Below are positions 10,801 to 18,227 of a DNA stretch of 63,783 nucleotides, one piece after another; the stretch's first letter is position 1; the number at the start of each line of letters is the position of its first letter. The notes beneath the pieces are model-generated. The model saw nothing but the letters and a program-made list of their open reading frames with translations. It was not told the origin of the DNA and made no database searches. Source of the DNA: an uncultured Bacteroidales bacterium (lineage in GTDB: Bacteria; Bacteroidota; Bacteroidia; Bacteroidales; UBA1715). Location: the NCBI GenBank assembly GCA_937892155.1, contig CALAUG010000014.1, positions 1 through 63,783 of the forward strand. Direction: 5' to 3'. The position numbers and the translations under genes are program-made.

Positions 10801-11052
10801 ATATAATGATTTGCACGTTATATCACTTGGAATTGTTGTATTACATTTAACATAAACTTCATCCGTAGCAGTAACAGATGCCCAGTCTGCGTCGGAATTA
10901 ATATCTTTTGCAAACAGATTACCTCCAAAAGCAACCACAAACAGCAAAGCACCAACAAATTTTGTTAACAGTTCTAACTTACCAACAAACACAAAACGGT
11001 TTGAGATGGAATTTCCCCATCCTACAAACGATGAAAAACGTGAATTTTTCAT
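7825..11052 (-). CDS. Exported protein with beta-solenoid repeats, Gly/Pro/Glu linker and Ig-like domains
   Basis: A 1,075-residue protein. I chose the ATG at 11052 because it aligns with the start of the neighbouring giant gene (ATTATGAAAAAT in both); an in-frame ATG 12 bases earlier exists only because of one base difference in the leader. A long basic N-region and hydrophobic stretch end near residue 48 (FAKD), giving a signal peptide. Residues about 102-251 are eight 18-19-residue repeats alternating a GY type (ITINGYEAKI) with a QN type (LSMSNQNTKI), resembling bactofilin-like or right-handed beta-solenoid rungs. A flexible linker (GGEEPGGETPGGEEP) follows at about 257-282, then Ig-like segments (WQVSTDGG; FTVLASGN). 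The C-terminus ends in charged residues with no visible T9SS tail, so its export or anchoring is unclear. Function unknown; a surface or periplasmic scaffold is plausible. Confidence 0.85.
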   Translation of the reverse strand: MKNSRFSSFVGWGNSISNRFVFVGKLELLTKFVGALLFVVAFGGNLFAKDINSDADWASVTATDEVYVKCNTTIPSDITCKSLYLNNQGNTLNCANHKITVLGKLSINGYGAKITNANLDVSGDLELLSQNSSISGTLVKVGGNITINGYEAKINANVECAGSLSMSNQNTKITGSINIGKDITISGYSAGVGGNVVCGGDFTMTSQNSYIQGDVSVKGDINMSGYSSSISGSATAGGSINTSNNSNISGSQSQNDPNGGSAPGGEEPGGETPGGEEPDNNSAWQIKCTGANKWGGVSENSFYNFNECTSDLLFISMNITGTWSDQAKFQLYYNGNPIHCDVSGGNLTLNCYSGDANYVINDATEGIRYLILNKTTNKIYTQTAEPECGPKKPVIPEINDVCIESIASLSEPIVTWGQAKSQAFWSKDGTNSFTPSSSTLNIGEEFYYVAKDANGADPVLSNKIKVMGKPSISPIGDISYCAADGGYDLSKHIVTDNGATTTTTWKLNGTTISNSSSPTLQAGDILYVEAKNTCGTTSATMNVSNGCTPKIPTLSNPTAICSGGSIVLPTPTLQYYDESKPTNKKEWQVSTDGGTWKTFSNSNLSYSTYNGAKIRLKATNEVGTEYSNEITLTVKPNTPEFTVLASGNSVMESLGGSSSSVTYTITKENECNSDDLEVTLSNDNFTYSINDNKVTVSLKDGLEIGTYETKVKFDIGTESKEETLNGLVAEYPKTFILKKICGGTESDYPITTDENGKLNIQLHSDDNCEYINEGTIECTEFTLTTSASDHFSGKFVNKGTIKADKIYYGTSSKKLGGSDAVYFDCGGTFIANDLEMNYNTITTSLKGTFLIYNTFKIAPAQGQNFEINKCTEIKTYSTDIGVSGGSMEISIHGHVNTEYFDVNIPNITSYEDAVITIGHLENSNLNIVISESSLLNLCTNPTIGASDNIGYIYGTIMYLSDESTGWKDDINPITEEDFNKKGTSEYWTIKGKYGEPIAKDVIPAYKSYKDCIDEKADPSFLGIDDDPFLPKQKEIKHLYNYNPCDDETLYKFQYGPEIYRIFEQHFIRCEKDNKR
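10297..10752 (-). repeat. Tandem 18-19-residue protein repeats (two alternating types)
   Basis: Within the preceding coding region, eight consecutive units alternate between ...(S/N)GY.A.I... and ...S(Q)N..I.G..., each ending in a G-(D/N/S)-(I/L) turn. The regular alternation means the structural period is two rungs of about 38 residues. Confidence 0.7.
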
Positions 11053-11152
11053 AATCACACACATATAATCTACAGGGACACGACCTGTAGAGGGTTAATA
11101 GACACACTTTTACACTTAGATATACACACACAAATCTAAGTGCGCAAAAATA
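11053..11152 (-). promoter_or_regulatory. Leader copy B: consensus promoter and two stem-loops
   Basis: On the minus strand TTTG (11177-11174), 21 bases, then TATTTTTG (11152-11145) is an exact Bacteroidota -33/-7 promoter. Expected start is about 11141. Stem-loop 1 pairs 11142-11134 with 11121-11113, 9 bp around a TTGTGTGTGTAT loop, so the transcript would begin inside the stem. Stem-loop 2 pairs 11090-11084 with 11076-11070 (CTACAGG/CCTGTAG, loop TCGTGTC). Relative to copy A, two pairs in stem 1 change from G:C to A:T on both sides. Confidence 0.8.
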
Positions 11153-11206
11153 CATATATTCAATTTAAAAAAGCAAACAAAAAGTGTGATTTTTACACTC
11201 TATTTT

Positions 11207-11225
11207 CGCACAGCCACGGCTGGCG
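11207..11225 (-). terminator. Possible terminator hairpin after the SpoIIE gene
   Basis: A GC-rich hairpin (11207-11214 with 11219-11225, one bulged A) lies 23 bases past the stop at 11249 on the minus strand. No T-run follows directly. A second, weak hairpin (AGTGT/ACACT) followed by TTTTTG lies about 10-25 bases further and overlaps the next promoter's -33. Confidence 0.35.
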
Positions 11226-11248
11226 CGAGCAATGGGCATTGGAGAGTT

Positions 11249-13621
11249 TTACACCCTATATCCAATTACGAGAATATCGTCAATTTGTTCGGTATTTCCC
11301 GATTCAATCCAATCAACCAATTCGTGATCAAGCATATCGCGTTGCTCGTTCATTGGAGATTCATATATATTAACGAAGACTTGTTTTAATCTTTTAATCA
11401 TAAACTTCTTGCCTTTGGGACCACCAAACTGATCTTGGAAACCATCGGAGAAAGTATACATTGTGTCTCCAGGTTTTACGTCAAGACAAACTTCTTCAAA
11501 CGGAACCATTTCTGGATAAATAGCGATTGGCTGCTTACTACCTGCAACCTGAATGATGTGGTACGTTTCGCCATTCGTTTCAGAAACAAATTCCTGCAAT
11601 TTAATTCGTTCTGATTCCTCCACTTCTCCTTCAACAAAATCCTTACGTACAAGCACCAATGGATTATTTGCACCAGCAAAACGTATTTGATTTGTTTTTT
11701 CATTATACATCCACATAGCCAAGTCCATACCATCTTTTTGCTCTCCAGCTGCACCCGTCTGTTTCAATGCCTTAATGATATTTTCACGAAGTTTATCAAG
11801 AATTTCACCAGCATGGATATCTTCAATTGTCGGATCGTTAATAATTTCGTTGAGAAATGCAGTACCCAACATACTCATGAAAGCTCCCGGAACTCCGTGA
11901 CCGGTACAATCGGCTGCAACGGCAATTTTCCAATCATTTTTACGACCAATCCAAAAATAATCACCACTAACGATATCACGAGGTTTGAACAGAATAAATC
12001 TATGCTCATGAAATAAATCTTCAACCAATTCCGGTTTCGGTAAAATTGCAGACTGTATTCGGCTTGCATAATGGATGCTATCCAAAATATTCTGCTGTTG
12101 TACTTCTATTTGTTCCTTTTGGGCTGTTACCTCGTCTTTTTGTCTTTCTATTTCTTGCTTTTGATTATTGATTTCTTCATTCTTTGTTTCAAGTTCCTTA
12201 TTCTGTTGCTGGATTTTTTTGTTCAACTTACGTGACTTGATAAACAAATAAACAACGAAAATCAAAAAGATAGCGATTATTACCGAAGCACCTACCATTA
12301 TAAAGAAACGTTTCTGCAACGCATCCTGCTCACGTTTCATAAGTTCCTGACGTTCCTTTGCAGCAGCGATTTCCTGGTCTTTCAACTCAGAACCATAGCG
12401 GGCAGACAACTGATTCATCTGACGTTCAACATCATAACGCCGCAATGTGTCATGCAAATCTACATACTGCTGGTAATACCGCAGGGCACCTTTGTAGTCT
12501 TTCAAAGAATCCAAAGTACGTGACATATCCCTATACCACATAAATTCTTTTTCCTTGAAATTTCCTTCGATAATTCTCGGATATTGCTTTAAGAAATATT
12601 CCTTAGAACGTTCAAAATCCCCTTTCTTTTGGTATAACAGCGCATATCCATTTTCGATAGCAATAATGTCGCTGACATAATTTTTATCGAGTGCAATCTT
12701 ATATGACGAGTCAAAATACTTCAGGGCTTGCGGAAAGTTGTCAATCATCATATAAGTAATACCCAAATTGCATCGTGACCTTACTATGTTTAATGAATCT
12801 TTTAACTCACCATAGATTTTTTCAGCAGATTCATAATAATAGAACGCAGAATCCATGTGTTGGTATTTAGTCACCGCATTTTTTCTATTGAAACCGGTAT
12901 AGATTGCAGCCATATTCTGCATAACATTGGCAACTTCTCCTTTATTTCCCAATGTATTCTGTAGTTCCATGGACTTTCTATTGTACTCTAGAGCCAAATC
13001 AAAATTTTCCAAAGTATAATAAATGCCAGCCATATTTGTCCAGCAAGATGCAACACCTGATTGAAAATCACATTCAGCGAAGCATTTACTTGCTTCCAAA
13101 TAATGATGCAAGGCTTCCTCGGTTCTACCCAAATTTTGGTAAATATTACCAGCCTGAAGATAACCGATACCTGTACCTCTGACGTATTGAGCTTTCTTTC
13201 CTGCTTCAATTGCCTCTTTGGCATACTGAATACCATCAATGTTGTTTCCCAACGACCAACACGTACTCGCCAACTGCCCCATTGCCTTATTCAGTCCTTT
13301 CCAATATTCAGCCTCACGGGCAACATCTGCAGATTTTTTAAAATAAAACATTACAGAATCTGTAACATTCATCATGAGATACAACTTCGCGAGCTCATAG
13401 TACACATCAGCAGACTTATCCTTTAAATGATATAAGTTGGCCGCCTTCTGCGCTTCTGAATAATAATGGAAAATAGAATCAAGATTGCCTGTTGCGTAAA
13501 AACTTTGTGCCGTGGCTATATCATTGTCAACAATTGCAATTTTAGTGGAATCAACACCTTGTCCGAAACTATAGGTCACGGAGAGAAGTATTGCAATCAG
13601 TATAAAAACTCGTTGTTTCAT
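11249..13621 (-). CDS. TPR-rich membrane protein with cytoplasmic SpoIIE/PP2C phosphatase domain
   Basis: A 790-residue protein starting at the ATG at 13621 (MKQRVFILIAILL..., signal peptide cut near FGQG); an in-frame ATG 18 bases upstream gives a worse signal. About eight TPR units fill residues 40-400, a single membrane span lies at 439-461, a glutamine/glutamate-rich coiled coil at 464-514, and a SpoIIE-type PP2C serine/threonine phosphatase at about 515-790. Metal-site motifs are intact: RDIVSGD (548-554), DCTGHGVPGAF (571-581), FSDGFQDQ (724-731) and DDIL (781-784). The layout implies that periplasmic TPRs sense something and control a cytoplasmic phosphatase, a design common in Bacteroidota and usually linked to anti-sigma/anti-anti-sigma or two-component control. 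The substrate is not encoded next to it. Its position beside two surface-protein genes suggests, but does not show, a regulatory link. Confidence 0.9.
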   Translation of the reverse strand: MKQRVFILIAILLSVTYSFGQGVDSTKIAIVDNDIATAQSFYATGNLDSIFHYYSEAQKAANLYHLKDKSADVYYELAKLYLMMNVTDSVMFYFKKSADVAREAEYWKGLNKAMGQLASTCWSLGNNIDGIQYAKEAIEAGKKAQYVRGTGIGYLQAGNIYQNLGRTEEALHHYLEASKCFAECDFQSGVASCWTNMAGIYYTLENFDLALEYNRKSMELQNTLGNKGEVANVMQNMAAIYTGFNRKNAVTKYQHMDSAFYYYESAEKIYGELKDSLNIVRSRCNLGITYMMIDNFPQALKYFDSSYKIALDKNYVSDIIAIENGYALLYQKKGDFERSKEYFLKQYPRIIEGNFKEKEFMWYRDMSRTLDSLKDYKGALRYYQQYVDLHDTLRRYDVERQMNQLSARYGSELKDQEIAAAKERQELMKREQDALQKRFFIMVGASVIIAIFLIFVVYLFIKSRKLNKKIQQQNKELETKNEEINNQKQEIERQKDEVTAQKEQIEVQQQNILDSIHYASRIQSAILPKPELVEDLFHEHRFILFKPRDIVSGDYFWIGRKNDWKIAVAADCTGHGVPGAFMSMLGTAFLNEIINDPTIEDIHAGEILDKLRENIIKALKQTGAAGEQKDGMDLAMWMYNEKTNQIRFAGANNPLVLVRKDFVEGEVEESERIKLQEFVSETNGETYHIIQVAGSKQPIAIYPEMVPFEEVCLDVKPGDTMYTFSDGFQDQFGGPKGKKFMIKRLKQVFVNIYESPMNEQRDMLDHELVDWIESGNTEQIDDILVIGYRV

Positions 13622-13859
13622 TTTGACAAAAATATACAAAAAGGCAAAAGAGATTTACATACAATATAAAATGTTATTAACAAGATTGATGAGTTTCCGT
13701 ATGTCCTATATTATACTTTAACCCTACAACCTTATACTTATTTGTCGCATTATCCAATATTGTTCTATATAAACCCTTCTCCAGCAGAATAGAAATGTAT
13801 TTCAAATAGATAATTCTGAAAAATAACGTCAATTTCAGACAGCATTTCTAAATAATTTC

Positions 13860-13867
13860 TACCTTTG
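13860..13867 (+). promoter_or_regulatory. -7 element for rocD
   Basis: TACCTTTG matches TANNTTTG exactly, 43 bases before the rocD start. No good -33 TTTG at the right distance. The rest of 13622-13910 holds nothing else I can support. Confidence 0.5.
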
Positions 13868-13910
13868 ACCACGTTAAAATAAAGTTTAATCCATTTAATA
13901 TTTAAAGATA

Positions 13911-15137
13911 ATGTCAAAAATGACTTCTCAGGATTACATGGACAGAGAGCTTAAGTATGGAGCACACAACTACCATCCACTCCCTGTAGTACTAGAAAGA
14001 GGCGAAGGTGTATTCGTTTGGGACGTAGATGGTAAGCGCTACTACGACTATTTGTCTGCTTACTCTGCTGTAAACCAAGGTCACTGCCACCCAAAAATCG
14101 TAAAAGCAATGACTGACCAAGCTGGTAAAATGGCTTTAACTTCACGTGCTTTCTTTAATGACGTACTTGGTGAATATGAAGAATTCGCAACAAAATTTTT
14201 TGGTTACGACAAACTTCTTCCTATGAACACTGGTGCCGAAGGCGACGAAACAGCATTGAAACTTGCTCGTCGTTGGGGTGTTGTGAAAAAAGGTATTCCT
14301 AATGATGAAGTAAAAATTATCTGCTGCGAAGGCAACTTCCACGGCCGTACAATTTCTATCATTTCAATGTCAATCGACCCAGATTCGTATGCAAACTACG
14401 GACCTCTAACTCCAGGTTTCATAAAAGTTCCTTACGATGATGTTGACGCATTGGCTAAAGTGTTGGAAGAGCAAGGCGACAAAGTAGCTGGTTTCTTAGT
14501 AGAACCGATTCAAGGTGAAGCTGGTGTATATGTTCCACACGATGGATATTTGAAAAAATGCTACGATTTGTGTAAAAAGCACAACGTACTTTTCATAGCC
14601 GACGAAGTTCAAACAGGTTTGGCTCGTACGGGTAAAATGCTTTGCTGCGATCACGAAGGTGTTCGTCCTGATATTCTTATCTTAGGTAAAGCTATTAGTG
14701 GTGGTATGATGCCTGTATCTGCAGTACTTGCCGATGACGACATTATGCTAACTATCAAACCAGGAGAACACGGATCGACATACGGAGGAAACCCAATCGC
14801 TGGTAAAGTAGCAATCGCAGCATTGTCTGTTTTGAGAGACGAAAAACTTGCTGAAAATGCAGAAAGACTTGGAAAGATTTTCCGCGACGAAATGAATTCA
14901 TTCCAACACCCAATGAAAAAATTGGTACGTGGTAAAGGTCTTTTGAATGCAATTATTATTGAGCCAAAGAACGGCAAATCGGCATGGGATTTCTGCTTGA
15001 AACTCCGCGACAACGGATTGTTGGCAAAACCAACACACGAACACATCATTCGTTTTGCTCCACCGCTAGTAATTACGGAAGAACAAATCCGCGAAAGCAT
15101 CGAAATTATCAAGAAAACATTCAAACAATTTGAATAA
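13911..15137 (+). CDS. rocD: Ornithine--oxo-acid aminotransferase
   Basis: A 408-residue class-III PLP aminotransferase that converts ornithine and 2-oxoglutarate to glutamate-5-semialdehyde and glutamate in the cytoplasm. Seen: the PLP phosphate-binding region NTGAEGDETALKLAR (about 107-121), the aromatic stacking region around FHGRT (143-147), the acidic residue of ADEVQTGLART (230-240) and the Schiff-base lysine in LGKAISGG (K260). Length matches the family (about 400). It is a single-gene unit between a -7 element and a terminator. It links the arginine enzymes (argH and an M20 deacylase lie elsewhere in the window) to proline and glutamate metabolism. The closest alternative is acetylornithine aminotransferase, but the conserved N-terminal block (YGAHNYHPLPVVLERGEG) is that of ornithine aminotransferase. 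Confidence 0.93.
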   Translation: MSKMTSQDYMDRELKYGAHNYHPLPVVLERGEGVFVWDVDGKRYYDYLSAYSAVNQGHCHPKIVKAMTDQAGKMALTSRAFFNDVLGEYEEFATKFFGYDKLLPMNTGAEGDETALKLARRWGVVKKGIPNDEVKIICCEGNFHGRTISIISMSIDPDSYANYGPLTPGFIKVPYDDVDALAKVLEEQGDKVAGFLVEPIQGEAGVYVPHDGYLKKCYDLCKKHNVLFIADEVQTGLARTGKMLCCDHEGVRPDILILGKAISGGMMPVSAVLADDDIMLTIKPGEHGSTYGGNPIAGKVAIAALSVLRDEKLAENAERLGKIFRDEMNSFQHPMKKLVRGKGLLNAIIIEPKNGKSAWDFCLKLRDNGLLAKPTHEHIIRFAPPLVITEEQIRESIEIIKKTFKQFE

Positions 15138-15138
15138 C

Positions 15139-15171
15139 AAAAAAGGAGGGCTGACAAAGCCCTTCTTTTTT
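15139..15171 (+). terminator. Intrinsic terminator after rocD
   Basis: AGGGCT / AGCCCT core with flanking A-run and T-run (AAAAAAGG...CTTCTTTTTT), one G/T mismatch position, starting one base after the rocD stop. Confidence 0.85.
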
Positions 15172-15274
15172 CTAAAAATTCTTGTTCATATATTTTTTTG
15201 TTTGAGAAAAATTATGTTATTTTGCAACCCGATTTGGAAGGAAGTATAGTACAAAATAGCAAATAGTAAATACA

Positions 15275-15517
15275 ATGTATAGAATTTGTCAGATTACAGG
15301 AAAGAGAGCAATGAGCGGTAACAACGTTTCCCACTCAAATGCAAAAACGAAAAGAGTTTTCGACGTAAACTTGCTCGAAAAGAAATTCTATTTAGCAGAG
15401 GAAGACAGATGGATTACCCTTCGTGTTTCAGCAAATGGATTGAGAACAATCAATAAAAAAGGCCTTAGTCAAGCACTTAAAGATGCTAAAGCAAAAGGAT
15501 ATATTCAAAACTATTAA
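15275..15517 (+). CDS. rpmB: 50S ribosomal protein L28
   Basis: An 80-residue basic protein with the L28 signature CQITGKRAMSGNNVSHSN followed by KTKR and RWITLRVSANGLRTI. It is a component of the large ribosomal subunit. It begins a three-gene run (L28, L33, DUF4295) separated by 11 and 9 bases, an order conserved in Bacteroidota and followed by ftsY. A degenerate -7 (TTATTTTG, 15217-15224) lies upstream. Confidence 0.97.
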   Translation: MYRICQITGKRAMSGNNVSHSNAKTKRVFDVNLLEKKFYLAEEDRWITLRVSANGLRTINKKGLSQALKDAKAKGYIQNY

Positions 15518-15528
15518 TATTCACGGCA

Positions 15529-15711
15529 ATGGCAAAGAAAGGTAATAGAGTTCAAGTTATTCTTGAATGTACAGAGCAAAAAGAAAGCGGTGTACCAGGA
15601 ATGTCTCGTTATATCACGACGAAAAACCGTAAAAACACTCCAGATAGATTGGAAATGAAAAAGTACAATCCATATTTGAGAAAAGTAACCGTTCACAGAG
15701 AAATTAAATAA
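15529..15711 (+). CDS. rpmG: 50S ribosomal protein L33
   Basis: A 60-residue basic protein with VILECTEQKESG and YITTKNRKNTPDRLEMKKYNP, the L33 signature. Only one cysteine is visible, so this is the zinc-free (C-minus) type. It lies 11 bases after rpmB. Confidence 0.97.
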   Translation: MAKKGNRVQVILECTEQKESGVPGMSRYITTKNRKNTPDRLEMKKYNPYLRKVTVHREIK

Positions 15712-15720
15712 TAAGAAGAT

Positions 15721-15876
15721 ATGGCAAAGAAAGTTGTTGCAACCCTTCAAAAAGGTGCTGGTAAAGAGTTTACAAAAGTTATCAAATCTGTAAAGTCAAA
15801 AGAAACAGGTGCTTATGTCTTCACTGAAGAAATAGTTCCTAATGCTGAAGTTCAAGCATATTTGAACAAGAAGTAA
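15721..15876 (+). CDS. DUF4295 family small ribosome-associated protein
   Basis: A 51-residue lysine-rich protein: starts MAKKVVATLQKGAGK and ends AYLNKK at the TAA of 15874-15876. It is the small gene that follows rpmG in most Bacteroidota. From memory, a Bacteroidota-specific ribosomal protein named bL38 was seen in a Flavobacterium ribosome structure and corresponds to this family; I am not certain of that match. The position, nine bases after L33 and just before a terminator, and the basic composition support a ribosomal role. Confidence 0.85.
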   Translation: MAKKVVATLQKGAGKEFTKVIKSVKSKETGAYVFTEEIVPNAEVQAYLNKK

Positions 15877-15901
15877 TCTCAAGATTGAGAAATATATATT
15901 T

Positions 15902-15934
15902 AAAAGCCTTATCAAATTGATAAGGCTTTTTTTT
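15902..15934 (+). terminator. Intrinsic terminator after rpmB-rpmG-DUF4295
   Basis: Stem AAAAGCCTTATC / GATAAGGCTTTT followed by more T residues, 25 bases after the DUF4295 stop. The remainder of the 255-base gap to ftsY holds no supported gene. Confidence 0.9.
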
Positions 15935-16131
15935 ACCATTACATCCGACTCGAAACGCGCACCAAATACCACTTTTGCAATCAACAATTCATTTTCACAT
16001 AAAGAACCAACGGCCCGTTTTGCCGACGAAGTTGTCAAACAATATTTCTTAGCTTCAGATTCTTGATTCTTTTTATGATTTTGATTTATGGTATTATTTA
16101 TTTTTTGTACATTGCAATAAATTAGTTTTCA

Positions 16132-17079
16132 ATGGGTTTATTCGATTTTTTTAAGAGTGGCAAGAAAGAAGCCTTAGACAAAGGGTTAGAAAAAACTAAA
16201 GAATCTGTGCTCAAGAGAATAGCACGTTCCATAGCCGGTAAGTCTAAAGTTGATGACGAAGTTTTAGACAATCTAGAAGAGATTCTTATAACTTCCGATG
16301 TCGGTGTTGACACCACTCTCCGAATCATTGAACGAATTGAGAACAGAGTCGCCAAAGATAAATTTATTGGCACCGATGAACTACAGAAAATACTCCGTGA
16401 AGAAATTATGAGTTTGCTTGCCGAAAATGACAACGATATATCCGAAAATTTTCTTGACGTACAAACAAAGCCTTACGTTATTATGGTTGTTGGAGTAAAT
16501 GGTGTAGGAAAAACAACAACAATTGGTAAACTAGCAGCAAAATTTAAGGCTGCAGGCAAAAGAGTGTATTTAGGAGCAGCCGATACATTCCGTGCTGCAG
16601 CAATAGAGCAACTGGAAGTTTGGGCACAACGAGTAGACGTCCCACTCGTAAAACAACAAATGGGTTCCGATCCTGCTTCAGTTGCATACGATACTCTTAA
16701 TTCGGCCATAGCAAACAATGCAGATGTTGTCATCATAGATACAGCTGGACGATTGCATAATAAAGTTAATTTGATGAACGAATTAACTAAAATTAAACGC
16801 GTTATGCAAAAACTAATACCTGAAGCACCACACGAGATACTTCTAGTATTAGATGCCTCTACTGGTCAAAACGCATTTGAACAGGCAAAACAATTTACAA
16901 AAGCAACAGAAGTAAATGCTCTTGCTCTTACGAAATTAGACGGCACTGCGAAAGGTGGAGTTGTTATTGGAATTTCCGACCAATTTAAAATCCCTGTTAA
17001 ATATATAGGTGTTGGCGAAGGAATTGACGACTTACAGTTCTTCAATAAAAAAGATTTTATTGATTCGCTTTTTGATTAA
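16132..17079 (+). CDS. ftsY: Signal recognition particle receptor FtsY
   Basis: A 315-residue SRP-type GTPase that docks ribosome-SRP complexes at the membrane. A short charged N-terminal A region is followed by the N domain (about 20-105) and G domain: G1 GVNGVGKTTTIGK (121-133), DTFRAAAIEQL (151-161), DTAGR (203-207) and TKLDGTAKGG (267-276). The C-terminal GVGEGIDDLQFF is diagnostic for FtsY over Ffh. Its stop codon overlaps that of the convergent anmK by four bases (TTAA, 17076-17079), so no terminator fits between them. Confidence 0.97.
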   Translation: MGLFDFFKSGKKEALDKGLEKTKESVLKRIARSIAGKSKVDDEVLDNLEEILITSDVGVDTTLRIIERIENRVAKDKFIGTDELQKILREEIMSLLAENDNDISENFLDVQTKPYVIMVVGVNGVGKTTTIGKLAAKFKAAGKRVYLGAADTFRAAAIEQLEVWAQRVDVPLVKQQMGSDPASVAYDTLNSAIANNADVVIIDTAGRLHNKVNLMNELTKIKRVMQKLIPEAPHEILLVLDASTGQNAFEQAKQFTKATEVNALALTKLDGTAKGGVVIGISDQFKIPVKYIGVGEGIDDLQFFNKKDFIDSLFD

Positions 17080-18119
17080 GGCAACCAAATTACGCCACCG
17101 CAAACATCCTTGCATGCACCCGTAACCGAGGATAGGCAATTCGGCAATCCTTGTACACGTAGATAACCAAGGTAAGCAAAAATTAATGCTTCCTTAAAAT
17201 CAATCAATTGCTTTTCTGGTATTATCAGTTGAGAATCAGCGTAATACGAAATACGTTCCATTAAAAAGATATTTTTTACTCCTCCGCCAGTACAAAGCGT
17301 AGTTGTATGTTTCCCTTTCAATGTATTCCCTATTTGCATTGCACAATGTTCATAATACGTGCGCATAGCGTCCTCTGTAGAAAGTTGGTAAGAGTTGAAC
17401 ATCGTATTGATATATTTCTCAACCCATTCCCTACCTAACGACTTTGGAGCAAGCTGTGAATAATATTCTAATGAATTTAATGCAGACAATAAATCAGCAT
17501 TAATACTACCCGACTTTCCAATTATTCCATCCTGATCAAACTCATAACCTTTTTGCTGGGCAAAAGCATTAAGAACAATATTGGACGGACAAATATCCCA
17601 AGCAACACGTTTTCCTTCGACATTTGTTGAAACATTCGCAAAACCACCAATATTGAGACAATAATCATATTGTTTGAAAAGCAATTCATCACCAATAGGA
17701 ACTAATGGCGCACCTTGACCTCCGTATGCAACATCGAGAGCACGGAAATCACAAATTGTGGCTATGCCACTTTCCGCTGCAATATGAGCGCCAGAGCCTA
17801 TTTGTAACGTTACACCTGTTTGCGGCGTATGAAAAACCGTCTGCCCGTGACTTGCAACATAGGCGACACTCAACTTATTGCGCTGCACAAAATCCTTAAC
17901 CCGTTTGCCACAAAAAATGCCGAAATCCACACTCAACTGAGCCAAATCAACAGCAGACAACAAATGAGAATGTAACAACTTATCGCGCAAATAAGGAGGA
18001 TACACTTCTGCTGCAGTTGCTACTATTTTATACCCATCTTGATTAAACGATACTGCACAAATATCCAAGCCGTCTACCGACGTCCCCGACATTAAACCAA
18101 TGTATATCTGTGATTCCAT
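17076..18119 (-). CDS. anmK: Anhydro-N-acetylmuramic acid kinase
   Basis: A 347-residue ASKHA-fold kinase. AnmK opens the 1,6-anhydro ring of anhMurNAc with ATP to give MurNAc-6-phosphate in peptidoglycan recycling. Seen: N-terminal IGLMSGTSVDGLDI (about 7-20, phosphate loop), SHGQTVFHTP (about 90-99), GQGAPLVPIGDELLF (about 133-147), CTGGGVKN (about 256-263). Length fits the family (about 350-370). It is divergent from the helicase gene and convergent with ftsY. Confidence 0.95.
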   Translation of the reverse strand: MESQIYIGLMSGTSVDGLDICAVSFNQDGYKIVATAAEVYPPYLRDKLLHSHLLSAVDLAQLSVDFGIFCGKRVKDFVQRNKLSVAYVASHGQTVFHTPQTGVTLQIGSGAHIAAESGIATICDFRALDVAYGGQGAPLVPIGDELLFKQYDYCLNIGGFANVSTNVEGKRVAWDICPSNIVLNAFAQQKGYEFDQDGIIGKSGSINADLLSALNSLEYYSQLAPKSLGREWVEKYINTMFNSYQLSTEDAMRTYYEHCAMQIGNTLKGKHTTTLCTGGGVKNIFLMERISYYADSQLIIPEKQLIDFKEALIFAYLGYLRVQGLPNCLSSVTGACKDVCGGVIWLP

Positions 18120-18125
18120 ACCCTA

Positions 18126-18133
18126 CAAAGGTA
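18126..18133 (-). promoter_or_regulatory. -7 element for anmK
   Basis: Minus-strand TACCTTTG, exact match, 6 bases before the ATG at 18119, with GTTG 21 bases upstream (18158-18155) as an approximate -33. The start site would lie nearly at the ATG, implying a very short or leaderless transcript. Confidence 0.5.
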
Positions 18134-18227
18134 AAGATTTATTTGTGCAAAAAACAACAATCATAAAAATGAGTAACACATACTTTACAAAAACAAATTT
18201 GTTGGTACATTTATAAAAATTTTGGGT

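Noticed and set aside
15796..16038. Minus-strand open frame of 80 codons between DUF4295 and ftsY
   Set aside because: It runs through the terminator hairpin and into the DUF4295 gene, has no motif and no promoter. A short plus-strand stretch nearby (about 15940-16064) looks protein-like but has no start codon, so a gene remnant cannot be supported.
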